Below, piece by piece: positions 34,245 to 43,407 of a stretch of DNA of 64,000 bases. Where the stretch lies: positions 1 through 64,000 of the forward strand of contig JAFXBG010000010.1 of the NCBI GenBank assembly GCA_017521925.1, in the 5' to 3' direction. The notes under the pieces are model-generated. The model saw nothing but the letters and a program-made list of their open reading frames with translations. It was not told the origin of the DNA and ran no database searches. Positions within the stretch are counted from its first letter, which is position 1; every line of letters begins with the position of its first letter. A program made the position numbers and the translations under genes. This DNA comes from Clostridia bacterium. GTDB taxonomy: Bacteria; Bacillota; Clostridia; Oscillospirales; Acutalibacteraceae.

Positions 34245-37200
34245 ATGAAGTCAAAAGTTTTAAGACGTGCTATTGCGTTAATGCTTAGTTTGATTACTGC
34301 TGTAAGCATTATGTCGGTTCCGCTGACAGTAAGCGCAAGATACACGGATGCAGACATAGAAAATAAGATTCAATACCATGAGCTCAACTGTCGTGAAGAT
34401 GATTGCGACTGTCTGGAGCCTGAAAGCAACAAATTTGCAGTTGTTTCGCCTGTAGGCGGTAACAGCTCATACGACGACTATATTCTGGTTGATACTTATC
34501 AGAATGTACAGAAGTATTTTAACGAACACGGCTGGACAGACGGCTTGCCTATTGTTCCTCCTACATGGATTAAAGCAGAAAAATTCATGAGATATACTCC
34601 ATATTCAGATAACGACGTTGTAGCTACTGTAAACGGAAGAAACGTTACTGCTTATCAGGTAGCAGTCAATGCTATTATGTCAGGTTGTTCTGCTGAGTAC
34701 TTACCTGTGTGTATTGCTTTTGTAGAAGCATTAGGTGATGAAGCTTACCTTAACTCTTTAAAATCAGGCAACCTTACACCTATGATGTATGTCAACGGTC
34801 CTATTGCACGTCAGCTGGGTATTGATAATGCTCAGGGTATGACAACTGAAGAGTGCAATATTGCAATTGCCCGTTTTATGGAGCTTGCTCTCATTAACCT
34901 TGCAGGACTTGAGCGTACAAACTCTTTCGGTTATGTGCAGCCTCTGGTTTTCTCAGAAGACGAGCAGAACTGTATCAACGTTGGCTGGGACCCTCATCAC
35001 GTTGAGCAGGGCTACGACCTTAACGATAACGTTATAACTGCAACATCCTTTGCTATGTGGGGTAATAACGTTACTCCTGCTACAGACTTACCTGAAGAGA
35101 TTATGAAGGTTATAGCTTGGGATATTACTGAGAAAAACCTTGGCGGTCTTGGCGGTGCTTCAATTGAAGATAACGCTGACACTCAGCGTACTATCCTTAT
35201 TACACCTTCTGTAGCTCAGGCTTTAGCTAAAAAATATAAGAGCAAAGAAGCTCTTGAAAACGCACTTGTAGATAATGCCCGCCGTCCTCTCTGGATGCGT
35301 ACATACGCTTATTATTATGCCAATACAGGCAGTGCATTGACCAAGTCTTTCTCTGAAATATATGATTTGCTGAAAGAAACAGAGTCAGAAGACGCTAAGC
35401 TTACTGCTTCTCCTGCATGGATGAACGGTATTACATATGCCAATATTGACACAGTAGCAACCATGACCAAGGGTAACACCAATATTGTTATCCAGGGTGA
35501 TGAATCCAGAAACAAAACCCAGGTTATGCCCGGCGGCATATCTGTTTCCAAGGAGATTAAGCTTGACACAAACTGGGACGATCTTCTTGCAAGTATGGTA
35601 ATCAGTATTGTTTATCAGCCCCTCAGTGCACTTGAGATTACTCCCGTTGATAATTCTGTTAAGCTTCCAAGCGGCGACACTATTCCTACAGTTTTACAGG
35701 TAACTAAACAAACAACTTACCGTATTGCTGCATCAGCTTCTTATGCTAACGGTACAGGAAAAATTTACTATGATTCCGCAACAGCTACTCTTTACTACTG
35801 GGATGGTTCGGCTACTCAGTCAGTAGTTCTTGACACCGAAACCTATTCTGACTTTATTGCATTTGTGACAGCCTTAGGTGTCAACAGTTCTTTCACACTT
35901 AACAGAAGCAACAATGTTACTGCTGTTTACATTCGTTTCTCTTCTAACAAATCACTTCCCGACAAGAACACTGTAGAGCTTACTAAGGATGCTTTCGGTA
36001 CAGTCACACCTACAATTGCAGCTAATGTTACATCAGGTTCTAATGGTAACGCATCTATTGATGGTTCAACTATTACAATGAACGATACCGTTACAACATT
36101 TACAGCTGACCTTGGCGGCGACCTCATTATGGGTTCTTCAACTGACTCGGGCTTCGTTAAAGTAAGCGGCACAACAGTTACAGTTGACCCGACAGCACCT
36201 GCCGGAGCAACAGCAGTTGTGGGTGTATCTGATGGCTCAGGTGCATACAGAACAATGACATTCGTTAACGGCGGTGACGGTACATATAAGATTACTTACA
36301 ACACCGCTAACACCTTAACTCTCACTGCATCAAGTTACTACCTTAAAGGTACATTCAATAACTGGGAAGCAACAGATGCATTTGTAAAGACAGATAACGA
36401 TGATATCCTTGCAGTTGTTAAGGAAGTTCCTGCGGGTACATACACCTTCAAGGTACATAATGCAGGTGCTGATGAATGGCATGGTAACAGCGGTACCTTT
36501 ACAGATACTGCAAATCGTTGGACAATGGACTCAAGCTCTGACTGTACCTTTAAGGCTACAGGCGGTACATACGAGTTCAAGTATGAGATTTCTACAAACA
36601 AGCTCTCTGTTTATGCAGCTCAGGATGATGTTGTGGTTGATCCTGTTCCTACAACCAAGACAGTTTATGTTGGTGTTGTAGAGCATATTAAAGACTTTGT
36701 TCCCACACTCCATTACTGGAACGATTCCGGTCTTGCAGGTGATGCAAGTCTTACTGCAACCGGTGAGACTGAGATGTATGCTGTAGGTTCAGCTTACTGG
36801 AGCAATCAGGCACAGAAGTTTAATATTTACAAAACAACAGTGCCTGTAGAAGCTACCAAGATGAAGACCTTCAAGGCAAGCGGTAACACCAACTGGGCAG
36901 CTGAAGAGATAACTTATAGCGGTGAAGATATGATTATCCTCGTCTTTGAATACAGCGGTACATATCACAACCAGAAGAACACATACACAGAGCCCGAGCC
37001 TGTTGTTACTTATACAGTAACCTTCAAAAACTACGACGGTACTGTTTTGGCAACTCGTACAGTAGAAGAAGGTAAGGCAGCAACTGCTCCCTCAAATCCC
37101 ACAAGACCTTCTACAGTATCTACAGTTTACACTTTCTCAAGCTGGGATAAAGATTTCTCCAACATCACAAGCGACCTTACTGTTACCGCTCAGTATACGG

Positions 37201-39065
37201 AGAGTCCCCGTCAGTATACAGTAACATTTAATAACTATGACGGCACAAAGATTACCTCCGTAAGTGTTGAGTACGGCAAGGGTGCAACAGCACCTGCTGA
37301 CCCCACTAGGGAAGCTGATGCACAGTACACATACACCTTCTCAAGTTGGGATAAAGATTTCTCCAACATTACAGGAGATTTGACAGTTACTGCTCAGTAC
37401 ACATCTCACATCCGTTCTTACACGGTAACTTTTGTAAACTTTAACGGTGTTGAAATAGACAAGCAGACAGTTGAATATGGCAAGGGTGCAACAGCACCTG
37501 CTGATGTTCCCTCAAAGCCTGCTGATGCACAGTACACATACACTTTCTCAAATTGGGATAAAGACTTCTCCAACATCACAGGAGATTTGACAGTTACAGC
37601 TCAGTTTACAGGAACCCTCAACAAGTATTCCGTTGTGTTCCTTGACTATGACGGCACAGAGCTTGACAGCCAGATGATAGAATACGGCAAGGGTGCAACT
37701 GCTCCTGAAAATCCCACCAGAGAAGCTGACGAAAACTATGTTTACAAGTTCTCTAAGTGGGATACAGACTTCTCTAATATTACCGGTGACACAACCGTAA
37801 AGGCAGAATATACTGCAATAGAGCTTATTACAATCTACTTTACAAACGACAAAAAGTGGGACAATGTATATTGTTGTGCCTGGTACGACAGTGAAGGTTC
37901 AGCTGTATTACCCGGTACTGAGATGACCTATGTTTCTACCAATTCATTCGGCAGTGATATTTATTCCGTAAAGGTTCCTGCAGACATTGATAATGTTATG
38001 TTCAATGGCGGAAGCAACAGCAATAAAACTGTAACTGTTACAGATGGCATTGCAAATGGTATCGGTTTCTATCCCACCAAGCAGAACTCAAGTAAAAACT
38101 GGGTTGTAGAAACATATGTATATGGCGGTGAAGACGTTCCTCCTTATGTTCAGTTCGAGTTTGAAATTGACATAGAGGCTCCTGAGTACGTTGAGGTGGG
38201 CTCATCAGCTACAATCAATGTAAGTACAAATTCAACATCAGCCGTAACATACGATCTTTATGCAAGTACAGGTATCAAGACTGATACCAATACTACAGGT
38301 GTATTTGATATAGAAACAACCGAAGATCAGATAGGTGAAAGCTACACTTATTATGTTGTGGCTACCACAATTGTAGATGGTGACACCTACACCATTACAT
38401 CAGAAAGAGTCACTTTCACCGTAAGATCAGCAGGATTGGCATGGACAGTTTCTGTTTACTTTAAGAGCTCCAGCTCCTTAGGCTACAGACCCGTAATCAC
38501 AACAGAAGGAGCTCTTAGTGACCTTACAGATTATGATATGATAAAAACCACTTGCCTTGGTACCAACAGCACACAGACAGGTTTCTACTACTGGTATAAA
38601 GCAGAGTTTGATGTGGTGAAGGATTCTCCTGATGTAGCAATTAAAATACTTTCCCGTCGTTATGCTATGGAAGGAAATACTACCATTACTTTCAGCGATA
38701 AGAAAACTGAGGTTTATCTGGGTATCGATAATCTTAATTCAGGTGTTGATTTCGTAGACCTTACAAATCGTCCACAAACTGAACGCGACTGGTTCTCCAG
38801 TGCAGTTCATATGGTTTATGACAAAAAGTTGGATGGTGCTATTGATATGTCTTCTGTTGCCTCTAACTTCTGTTTCAGAGCTGTTGGCGATAGCAATGGC
38901 GACGGTAAGGTAAATATTAAGGATGCAACTCTTGTACAGAAGCATCTGGCAGCACTGGTTGAATTAGACGCAGTATCTTTAAGCGTTTCTGACGTAAATG
39001 ATGACTACGATGTAACAATCAAGGATGCTACAACAATTCAGAAGAAAGTTGCCGGTCTGCTTTAA
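34245..39065 (+). CDS. Giant secreted dockerin protein with UGSC-associated domain, CBM-like and InlB-type repeats
   Basis: A 1606-residue protein with a Sec signal peptide. Residues about 80-465 are a paralogue of domain 2 of the previous gene (TDGLPIVPPT, VTAYQVAVNAIMSGCSAEY, GPIARQLGI, PHHVEQGYDLNDNVIT). It lacks the cysteine-bearing Rossmann domain. Next come threonine-rich modules and a carbohydrate-binding-like domain (YYLKGTFNNWEATD, near 697). A second beta module (VYVGVVEHIKDF) follows, then four InlB/Listeria-Bacteroides repeats (about 923-1190). A starch-binding-module-like domain (ITIYFTNDKKWDNVYCCAW), an Ig-like module and a dockerin (about 1548-1606, GDSNGDGKVNIKDAT) complete it. 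It probably docks on a cell-surface complex. Any enzymatic role of the N-terminal domain is unknown. Confidence 0.85.
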   Translation: MKSKVLRRAIALMLSLITAVSIMSVPLTVSARYTDADIENKIQYHELNCREDDCDCLEPESNKFAVVSPVGGNSSYDDYILVDTYQNVQKYFNEHGWTDGLPIVPPTWIKAEKFMRYTPYSDNDVVATVNGRNVTAYQVAVNAIMSGCSAEYLPVCIAFVEALGDEAYLNSLKSGNLTPMMYVNGPIARQLGIDNAQGMTTEECNIAIARFMELALINLAGLERTNSFGYVQPLVFSEDEQNCINVGWDPHHVEQGYDLNDNVITATSFAMWGNNVTPATDLPEEIMKVIAWDITEKNLGGLGGASIEDNADTQRTILITPSVAQALAKKYKSKEALENALVDNARRPLWMRTYAYYYANTGSALTKSFSEIYDLLKETESEDAKLTASPAWMNGITYANIDTVATMTKGNTNIVIQGDESRNKTQVMPGGISVSKEIKLDTNWDDLLASMVISIVYQPLSALEITPVDNSVKLPSGDTIPTVLQVTKQTTYRIAASASYANGTGKIYYDSATATLYYWDGSATQSVVLDTETYSDFIAFVTALGVNSSFTLNRSNNVTAVYIRFSSNKSLPDKNTVELTKDAFGTVTPTIAANVTSGSNGNASIDGSTITMNDTVTTFTADLGGDLIMGSSTDSGFVKVSGTTVTVDPTAPAGATAVVGVSDGSGAYRTMTFVNGGDGTYKITYNTANTLTLTASSYYLKGTFNNWEATDAFVKTDNDDILAVVKEVPAGTYTFKVHNAGADEWHGNSGTFTDTANRWTMDSSSDCTFKATGGTYEFKYEISTNKLSVYAAQDDVVVDPVPTTKTVYVGVVEHIKDFVPTLHYWNDSGLAGDASLTATGETEMYAVGSAYWSNQAQKFNIYKTTVPVEATKMKTFKASGNTNWAAEEITYSGEDMIILVFEYSGTYHNQKNTYTEPEPVVTYTVTFKNYDGTVLATRTVEEGKAATAPSNPTRPSTVSTVYTFSSWDKDFSNITSDLTVTAQYTESPRQYTVTFNNYDGTKITSVSVEYGKGATAPADPTREADAQYTYTFSSWDKDFSNITGDLTVTAQYTSHIRSYTVTFVNFNGVEIDKQTVEYGKGATAPADVPSKPADAQYTYTFSNWDKDFSNITGDLTVTAQFTGTLNKYSVVFLDYDGTELDSQMIEYGKGATAPENPTREADENYVYKFSKWDTDFSNITGDTTVKAEYTAIELITIYFTNDKKWDNVYCCAWYDSEGSAVLPGTEMTYVSTNSFGSDIYSVKVPADIDNVMFNGGSNSNKTVTVTDGIANGIGFYPTKQNSSKNWVVETYVYGGEDVPPYVQFEFEIDIEAPEYVEVGSSATINVSTNSTSAVTYDLYASTGIKTDTNTTGVFDIETTEDQIGESYTYYVVATTIVDGDTYTITSERVTFTVRSAGLAWTVSVYFKSSSSLGYRPVITTEGALSDLTDYDMIKTTCLGTNSTQTGFYYWYKAEFDVVKDSPDVAIKILSRRYAMEGNTTITFSDKKTEVYLGIDNLNSGVDFVDLTNRPQTERDWFSSAVHMVYDKKLDGAIDMSSVASNFCFRAVGDSNGDGKVNIKDATLVQKHLAALVELDAVSLSVSDVNDDYDVTIKDATTIQKKVAGLL
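37009..37815 (+). repeat. Four tandem coding repeats of about 200 bp (InlB B-repeat type)
   Basis: Four in-frame copies each encode a pattern of YxVTFxNYDGT, a short turn, EYGKGATAPADPTR, then YTFSSWDKDFSNITGDLTVTAQY. Copies 2 and 3 are very close at DNA level over the KDFSNITGDLTVTAQ part, implying recent duplication or conversion. The repeats are likely structural spacers on the exported protein. Confidence 0.9.
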
Positions 39066-39137
39066 TTACAACTTTCTGTCGAATTCATTATTGACAAGCT
39101 TTAAATGTCAAAAGATCTGAATCAACAAAATCTTCTG

Positions 39138-39172
39138 TATCCCCCTCTGCAAAAGCAGAGGGGGATATTTTT
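39138..39172 (+). terminator. Terminator of the giant dockerin gene
   Basis: A perfect 12-bp stem (ATCCCCCTCTGC / GCAGAGGGGGAT) with an AAAA loop, followed by ATTTTT. Confidence 0.88.
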
Positions 39173-39218
39173 GTAATGTCAGTTTTTCGGGGTATAGTAT
39201 ACTAAAAGTTTTCGACAT

Positions 39219-39246
39219 TTGTATTTCTTAAAAGATATGGTATAAT
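39219..39246 (+). promoter_or_regulatory. Promoter of the FAD oxidoreductase gene
   Basis: TTGTAT and a perfect TATAAT are 16 bp apart, 43 bp upstream of the ATG. The oxidoreductase pair therefore has its own transcript. Confidence 0.6.
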
Positions 39247-39288
39247 AAACTTTGTATTTTTAAATTTTGGTTTTACCGAGGCGTGAAA

Positions 39289-40809
39289 ATGGAAAGAAAG
39301 TATGATGTGATTGTAGTAGGTGCAGGCAACGCAGGACTTGCGTTTGCGGCAACTGCAACTAAAAACGGACTGAAAACTCTTATAATAGAGCGTAATGTTT
39401 TGCCCGGCGGCTGTGCAACCAGCTTTGTACGCGGCAGATTTGAGTACGAGTCGTCTCTTCACGAGCTTGCAAACGTCGGCACAGAGAAAAACCCCGGCTC
39501 TGTGCGGCAGCTTTTTGAAAGCTACGGGGCTGATGTAAACTGGGTTAACGAAGAAAATGCTTTTCGTGTTATTGCAGATGGCGAGGACGGCTATGATGCT
39601 ACTATGCCTGCAGGGGTAGAGGCTTTTGCTGACAAAATGGAAGAGCTTGTTGAAGGCAGTAAGGAAAGCGTTATTGCACTTTTTGACCTTGAAAAAAAGG
39701 TAGAGGCGGCAATAGACTATATGTCTCAGGGCAAGCCTGACCCTATGATAATGATGAAAGACCACGCAGATTTTATGCGTATGGCTTCACATTCTGTTGA
39801 TGAGTGCCTTGAGGCTTTGGGTATGCCTAAGAAGGCTCAGAATATCGTAAAAACCTACTGGCCGTACTTAGGTGCTGCAACCGATAAAATCGACCTTGCC
39901 CATTATCTTCTTATGATGTCCCGATATATTGCGGGCAGTCCTGCAATGCCCTTGATGAAATCCCACGAGCTTTCTCTTGCACTTGACAAGGTTGTTACCG
40001 ACAACGGCGGAGAAATCTGGTATAACACAGAGGTTAAGGAGATTATCACTGAAAACGGCAAGGCAGTAGGCGTTAAGCTTGAAAATTGTGAAATTTATGC
40101 AGATTTCGTGGTTGCCAACTGTTTCCCTGAAACTGCTTATTCCAAAATGATGCAGAAGGATGAGGTGGCTGAAAAAGCTGTTAAGCTTACTAACGCACGC
40201 AAAAAAGGCGAACTTTTCTTTACTGTTTATCTTGGACTTAACCGCAGTGCAGAGGAGATTGGAATAAAGGATTACTCTGTATTTTTCTTTAACAGTCCCG
40301 ACTCGTTGGAGCAGTACAGAAGTATGGATAATATTGACGAAAGCTTTGTTATCGTAAACTGCCTCAATACTGTTATCCCTACCGCTTCTCCAAAGGGGAC
40401 TTGTACGCTTTTTTTAACCACAATGCTTTCAGAAAAAGCCTGGGAAGGTGTAACTGAAGAAAACTACAAGAAGATTAAAAACAGGATTGCAAAGCGGATG
40501 GTTGAACTTTATGAGGAAAGGCTCTCTGTTTCTGTTAAGCCTTATATTGAAGAAATCGTAATCGCTACTCCTGCAACTTTTGCGCGATATCTCAATACTC
40601 CCCACGGTACACCCTATGGTTATGAGGTTCAGCCCTGGGACACTATGATAGCAAGAATTATGAACGGCAGAAACGAGCAGTTCAACGAAAATCTATATTT
40701 TGTCGGTGCCCACGGAGACAGGGCCGACGGATACAGCAGTGCTTATTCCAACGGTAATTCCACCGCAGGCAGAATTTTAAGGGAGGTAAAGAAAAATGTC
40801 AAAGCATAA
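39289..40809 (+). CDS. Phytoene-desaturase-like NAD(P)/FAD oxidoreductase
   Basis: A 506-residue flavoprotein. The N-terminal dinucleotide-binding motif is VVGAGNAGLAFAATATKNG, followed by a second FAD segment NVLPGGCATSFVRG (about 38-51). The C-terminus has the FAD-closing element YFVGAHGDRADGYSSAYSNG. It fits the carotenoid desaturase/retinol saturase-like amine-oxidase superfamily; the substrate is unknown and no carotenoid genes are nearby. The ATG at 39289 follows GAGG with good spacing; the GTG at 39283 is too close. It overlaps the reductase gene by 14 bp, implying a functional pair. Confidence 0.88.
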   Translation: MERKYDVIVVGAGNAGLAFAATATKNGLKTLIIERNVLPGGCATSFVRGRFEYESSLHELANVGTEKNPGSVRQLFESYGADVNWVNEENAFRVIADGEDGYDATMPAGVEAFADKMEELVEGSKESVIALFDLEKKVEAAIDYMSQGKPDPMIMMKDHADFMRMASHSVDECLEALGMPKKAQNIVKTYWPYLGAATDKIDLAHYLLMMSRYIAGSPAMPLMKSHELSLALDKVVTDNGGEIWYNTEVKEIITENGKAVGVKLENCEIYADFVVANCFPETAYSKMMQKDEVAEKAVKLTNARKKGELFFTVYLGLNRSAEEIGIKDYSVFFFNSPDSLEQYRSMDNIDESFVIVNCLNTVIPTASPKGTCTLFLTTMLSEKAWEGVTEENYKKIKNRIAKRMVELYEERLSVSVKPYIEEIVIATPATFARYLNTPHGTPYGYEVQPWDTMIARIMNGRNEQFNENLYFVGAHGDRADGYSSAYSNGNSTAGRILREVKKNVKA

Positions 40810-41968
40810 TCTTGAATCGCTTAATCCCTTAAAGTTTACCGAGCTTATCAAAAACCGTGAAACCAAGATTGCAAACGCATCTGCTGAAAACTGTGTTGCC
40901 GATTTTAATGCCAATGTTCTTGCTCAAAAGTTACACCCTCAGAAGCAGATTTTAAGAGTAATCGGAATTAAAGAAGAGAAAGACGCGAAGATTTATACCC
41001 TTACTGCTGAGGAATGTGCTTATTTTACTGCAGGTCAGTACCTGTCGGTTTATGTAAATATAGACGGTAAAAAATACTCCAGACCTTACTCGATTGTTTC
41101 TTCCCCTAAGGATGCGCTTGAGGGTTTTTATGTAATTGCAGTAAAAAGGGTAGAAGGCGGAATAGTATCAAACTATATCCTGGATAACTTAAACGTAGGG
41201 GATACGGTTGAAGTTTCCGACCCTACAGGCAATTTTACCTACGAGCCCTTAAGGGATGCCGGGCATATAATAGCAATTGCAGGCGGCAGCGGAATTACAC
41301 CTTTTGTATCCCTTGCCAAGGCAATTTCAGAGGGGAGCGAAGAATGTACCCTCACAATTCTTTACGGCAGCCGTAAAGAGGAAGATATTCTTTTAAAATC
41401 AGAGCTTGATAATATATGCCGAAAATGCGGCAAGGTCAAGGCGGTTTATGTTCTCAGCGAAGAAGATAAAGAAGGCTTTGAGTATGGCTTTATTAACGCA
41501 GAGATTATTGAAAAGTATGCACCTGAGAGTGAATATTCTGTATTCCTTTGCGGTCCTCAGGCGATGATAAGTTTTGCGGATAGAGAACTCCCAAAGCTTA
41601 ATATAGACAAAAAGTATATCCGCCACGAGGTTCATGGAGAAGTTGCAGACCCCAAAGTGTTTGCAGATTACCCTGAGAATACTCCCCACACGGTGAATAT
41701 TACTGTGTATGTAAAGGGAGAGAAAACCGAAATTACCGCCAGCTCCCAAAATACCGTCCTCAGAATATTAGAGGATAACGGTATAAATCCGCCTTCAAGA
41801 TGCAGAGGCGGAGAATGCGGTTTTTGTCACTCAAAGCTTTTAAGCGGTAAAGTTTTTATCCCTAAAGAGCTTGACAAACGCCGACAGGCAGACTCTAAAT
41901 TCGGCTTTGTTCACTCTTGTTGCAGTTATCCCTTAAGTGATTTAGAGATTGAGGTCTCTGAGTCGTAA
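40796..41968 (+). CDS. FAD/NAD(P) ferredoxin-type reductase with C-terminal 2Fe-2S domain
   Basis: A 390-residue electron-transfer protein. After a roughly 45-residue extension come the FAD domain (RPYSIVSSP, about 97-105) and the NAD domain (IAIAGGSGITPF and CGPQAM). A C-terminal plant-type 2Fe-2S ferredoxin has cysteines in CRGGECGFC plus a later CC pair near HSCCSYPL. Such proteins feed electrons from NAD(P)H to oxygenases, dehydratases or flavoproteins. Since its start overlaps the FAD oxidoreductase, that protein is the likely partner. GGGAGG precedes the ATG. Confidence 0.92.
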   Translation: MSKHNLESLNPLKFTELIKNRETKIANASAENCVADFNANVLAQKLHPQKQILRVIGIKEEKDAKIYTLTAEECAYFTAGQYLSVYVNIDGKKYSRPYSIVSSPKDALEGFYVIAVKRVEGGIVSNYILDNLNVGDTVEVSDPTGNFTYEPLRDAGHIIAIAGGSGITPFVSLAKAISEGSEECTLTILYGSRKEEDILLKSELDNICRKCGKVKAVYVLSEEDKEGFEYGFINAEIIEKYAPESEYSVFLCGPQAMISFADRELPKLNIDKKYIRHEVHGEVADPKVFADYPENTPHTVNITVYVKGEKTEITASSQNTVLRILEDNGINPPSRCRGGECGFCHSKLLSGKVFIPKELDKRRQADSKFGFVHSCCSYPLSDLEIEVSES

Positions 41969-42032
41969 TTATTGTCTGGTAAACCTGAGTTTAATAAAAC
42001 GACAAGATACGACTTTTACTGACGGCACTAAC

Positions 42033-42061
42033 TTGCAATATATTAAAATTTGTACTATAAT
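42033..42061 (+). promoter_or_regulatory. Promoter of the amidohydrolase gene
   Basis: TTGCAA and TATAAT are separated by 17 bp, 35 bp before the ATG. Confidence 0.75.
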
Positions 42062-42095
42062 ATTTTTCGTTTATTATAGTTTATCAGGTGAAAAT

Positions 42096-42890
42096 ATGAA
42101 AATTATTGACTTTCACAACCACATATATCCCGAAAAAATCGCCCGTAAAGCAACAGATGCTGTAGGTGCGTTTTATGATATGCCTGCCATGGAGCGTACA
42201 GGTACAATTGATGAGCTTCTGGATTCTCACAAAGCCGCAGGTATTGATACCTGTGTAATTCACGCAGTAGCCACAACCCCTCATCAGGTTGAGGTGGTTA
42301 ACGATTACGTAGCAAAAATGGCATACGAAAACAAAGGCAGTATTTATGCTTTCGGTTCTTTGCATCAGGATTATGACAACAAAATCATGGAAATTGACCG
42401 ATGTATTTCTATGGGACTTAAGGGTATTAAGCTTCACCCTGATACTCAGCAGTTTAACGTTGATGACGAAAAGCTTTTGGAGGCTTACGAATATATGCAG
42501 GGTAAGCTTCCCTTGCTTTTGCACGCAGGAGATTACCGATACGACTACTCTCATCCCCGAAGAATACAGAGAATATGCAGAATGTTCCCTGACCTTTTGG
42601 TTATAGCAGCTCATTTTGGCGGTTGGTCGGTATATGATGAAGGTGTTACGTACCTTTTAAGCGAAGAAAATTGTATGGTTGATACTTCCTCAACCTCAGG
42701 CTTTACAACACCTGAAAAATTTAAAGAGCTTATTCATACATTCGGCGACTCAAGGCTTTTGTTCGGCACGGATTTTCCTATGTGGGACCCTAAAGGCGAG
42801 CTTGACCGTTTTATGGCTGTAAACTTAAGCGACGACCAGCGAGAGAACATTTTGTACAAAAATGCCGCAGATATACTAAAAATTAAATAA
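42096..42890 (+). CDS. Amidohydrolase-family TIM-barrel hydrolase or decarboxylase
   Basis: A 264-residue protein of the amidohydrolase_2 type. The metal motif DFHNHIYP is at the N-terminus. Later metal or catalytic residues are in KLHPDTQQF, LLLHAGDY, AAHFGGW and the C-terminal FGTDFPMW. The family includes decarboxylases and C-O/C-N hydrolases; the substrate cannot be read. An in-frame extension to 41949 was rejected because the promoter lies inside it and AGGTG precedes 42096. Confidence 0.9.
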   Translation: MKIIDFHNHIYPEKIARKATDAVGAFYDMPAMERTGTIDELLDSHKAAGIDTCVIHAVATTPHQVEVVNDYVAKMAYENKGSIYAFGSLHQDYDNKIMEIDRCISMGLKGIKLHPDTQQFNVDDEKLLEAYEYMQGKLPLLLHAGDYRYDYSHPRRIQRICRMFPDLLVIAAHFGGWSVYDEGVTYLLSEENCMVDTSSTSGFTTPEKFKELIHTFGDSRLLFGTDFPMWDPKGELDRFMAVNLSDDQRENILYKNAADILKIK

Positions 42891-42893
42891 TAC

Positions 42894-42922
42894 TTGCTTT
42901 AATTATTGTTATATTGTATAAT
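42894..42922 (+). promoter_or_regulatory. Promoter of the small lipoprotein gene
   Basis: TTGCTT and TATAAT are 17 bp apart, 28 bp before the ATG. Confidence 0.75.
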
Positions 42923-42950
42923 AAGGTTATCTTATTTTGAGGTGATAGAA

Positions 42951-43355
42951 ATGAAAAGAATTTTTGCTTTAGCACTTGTATTATGTATGGCATTTGCAAT
43001 GTGTACACTTACTGCTTGTAATAATAACAAGACAGACAATATTTACGCAGATTTCAAGGATTTTGACTCTTATGTTCCTGAAGGTTCTGAGATTATCGGC
43101 ACCTGGAAAATGACTGCTCCCGAGACTGATATGGAGTGGCAGTTCTTTGCTAATACAAGCCTTCATATGACTAAGATTCAGGGCGAAATAAGAACCTCTA
43201 CTGTTTGTACATACAACTACGACGGTGAAGGTAATCTGAGAGCTTATGTGTTTAACGATAAAGCAGAGCAGGCTTACACAGTGGCAATTGAGGGCAAAAA
43301 CCTTACTCTTACAGACACAGAGGGCGTTAAGTACACATTCGAAAAAATTAAATAA
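42951..43355 (+). CDS. Small lipoprotein with lipocalin-like/DUF5640-like module
   Basis: A 134-residue protein. The lipoprotein signal ends in LTAC with Cys23. One beta-rich module of about 85 residues starts at IIGTWKMTAPE and ends with LTLTDTEGVKYTFEKI. The module is similar in layout to the two modules of the 31170-32096 protein. Function unknown. An in-frame extension upstream overlaps the promoter and was rejected. Confidence 0.82.
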   Translation: MKRIFALALVLCMAFAMCTLTACNNNKTDNIYADFKDFDSYVPEGSEIIGTWKMTAPETDMEWQFFANTSLHMTKIQGEIRTSTVCTYNYDGEGNLRAYVFNDKAEQAYTVAIEGKNLTLTDTEGVKYTFEKIK

Positions 43356-43368
43356 TTATAAAACAATC

Positions 43369-43407
43369 AGCCGCAGTGAGTAAATAAAAACTCACTGCGG
43401 CTTTTTA
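43369..43407 (+). terminator. Terminator of the small lipoprotein gene
   Basis: A 13-bp perfect stem (AGCCGCAGTGAGT / ACTCACTGCGGCT) with an 8-nt A-rich loop and a T5 run. Confidence 0.88.

Noticed and set aside
39202..39765. A 187-residue minus-strand reading frame at the start of the FAD oxidoreductase
   Set aside because: It overlaps the conserved FAD-binding region on the other strand and covers the promoter; composition is cysteine- and histidine-rich as expected for an antisense frame.
42084..42614. A 176-residue minus-strand frame opposite the amidohydrolase
   Set aside because: The plus-strand frame contains all metal-binding motifs; the minus frame is its shadow.
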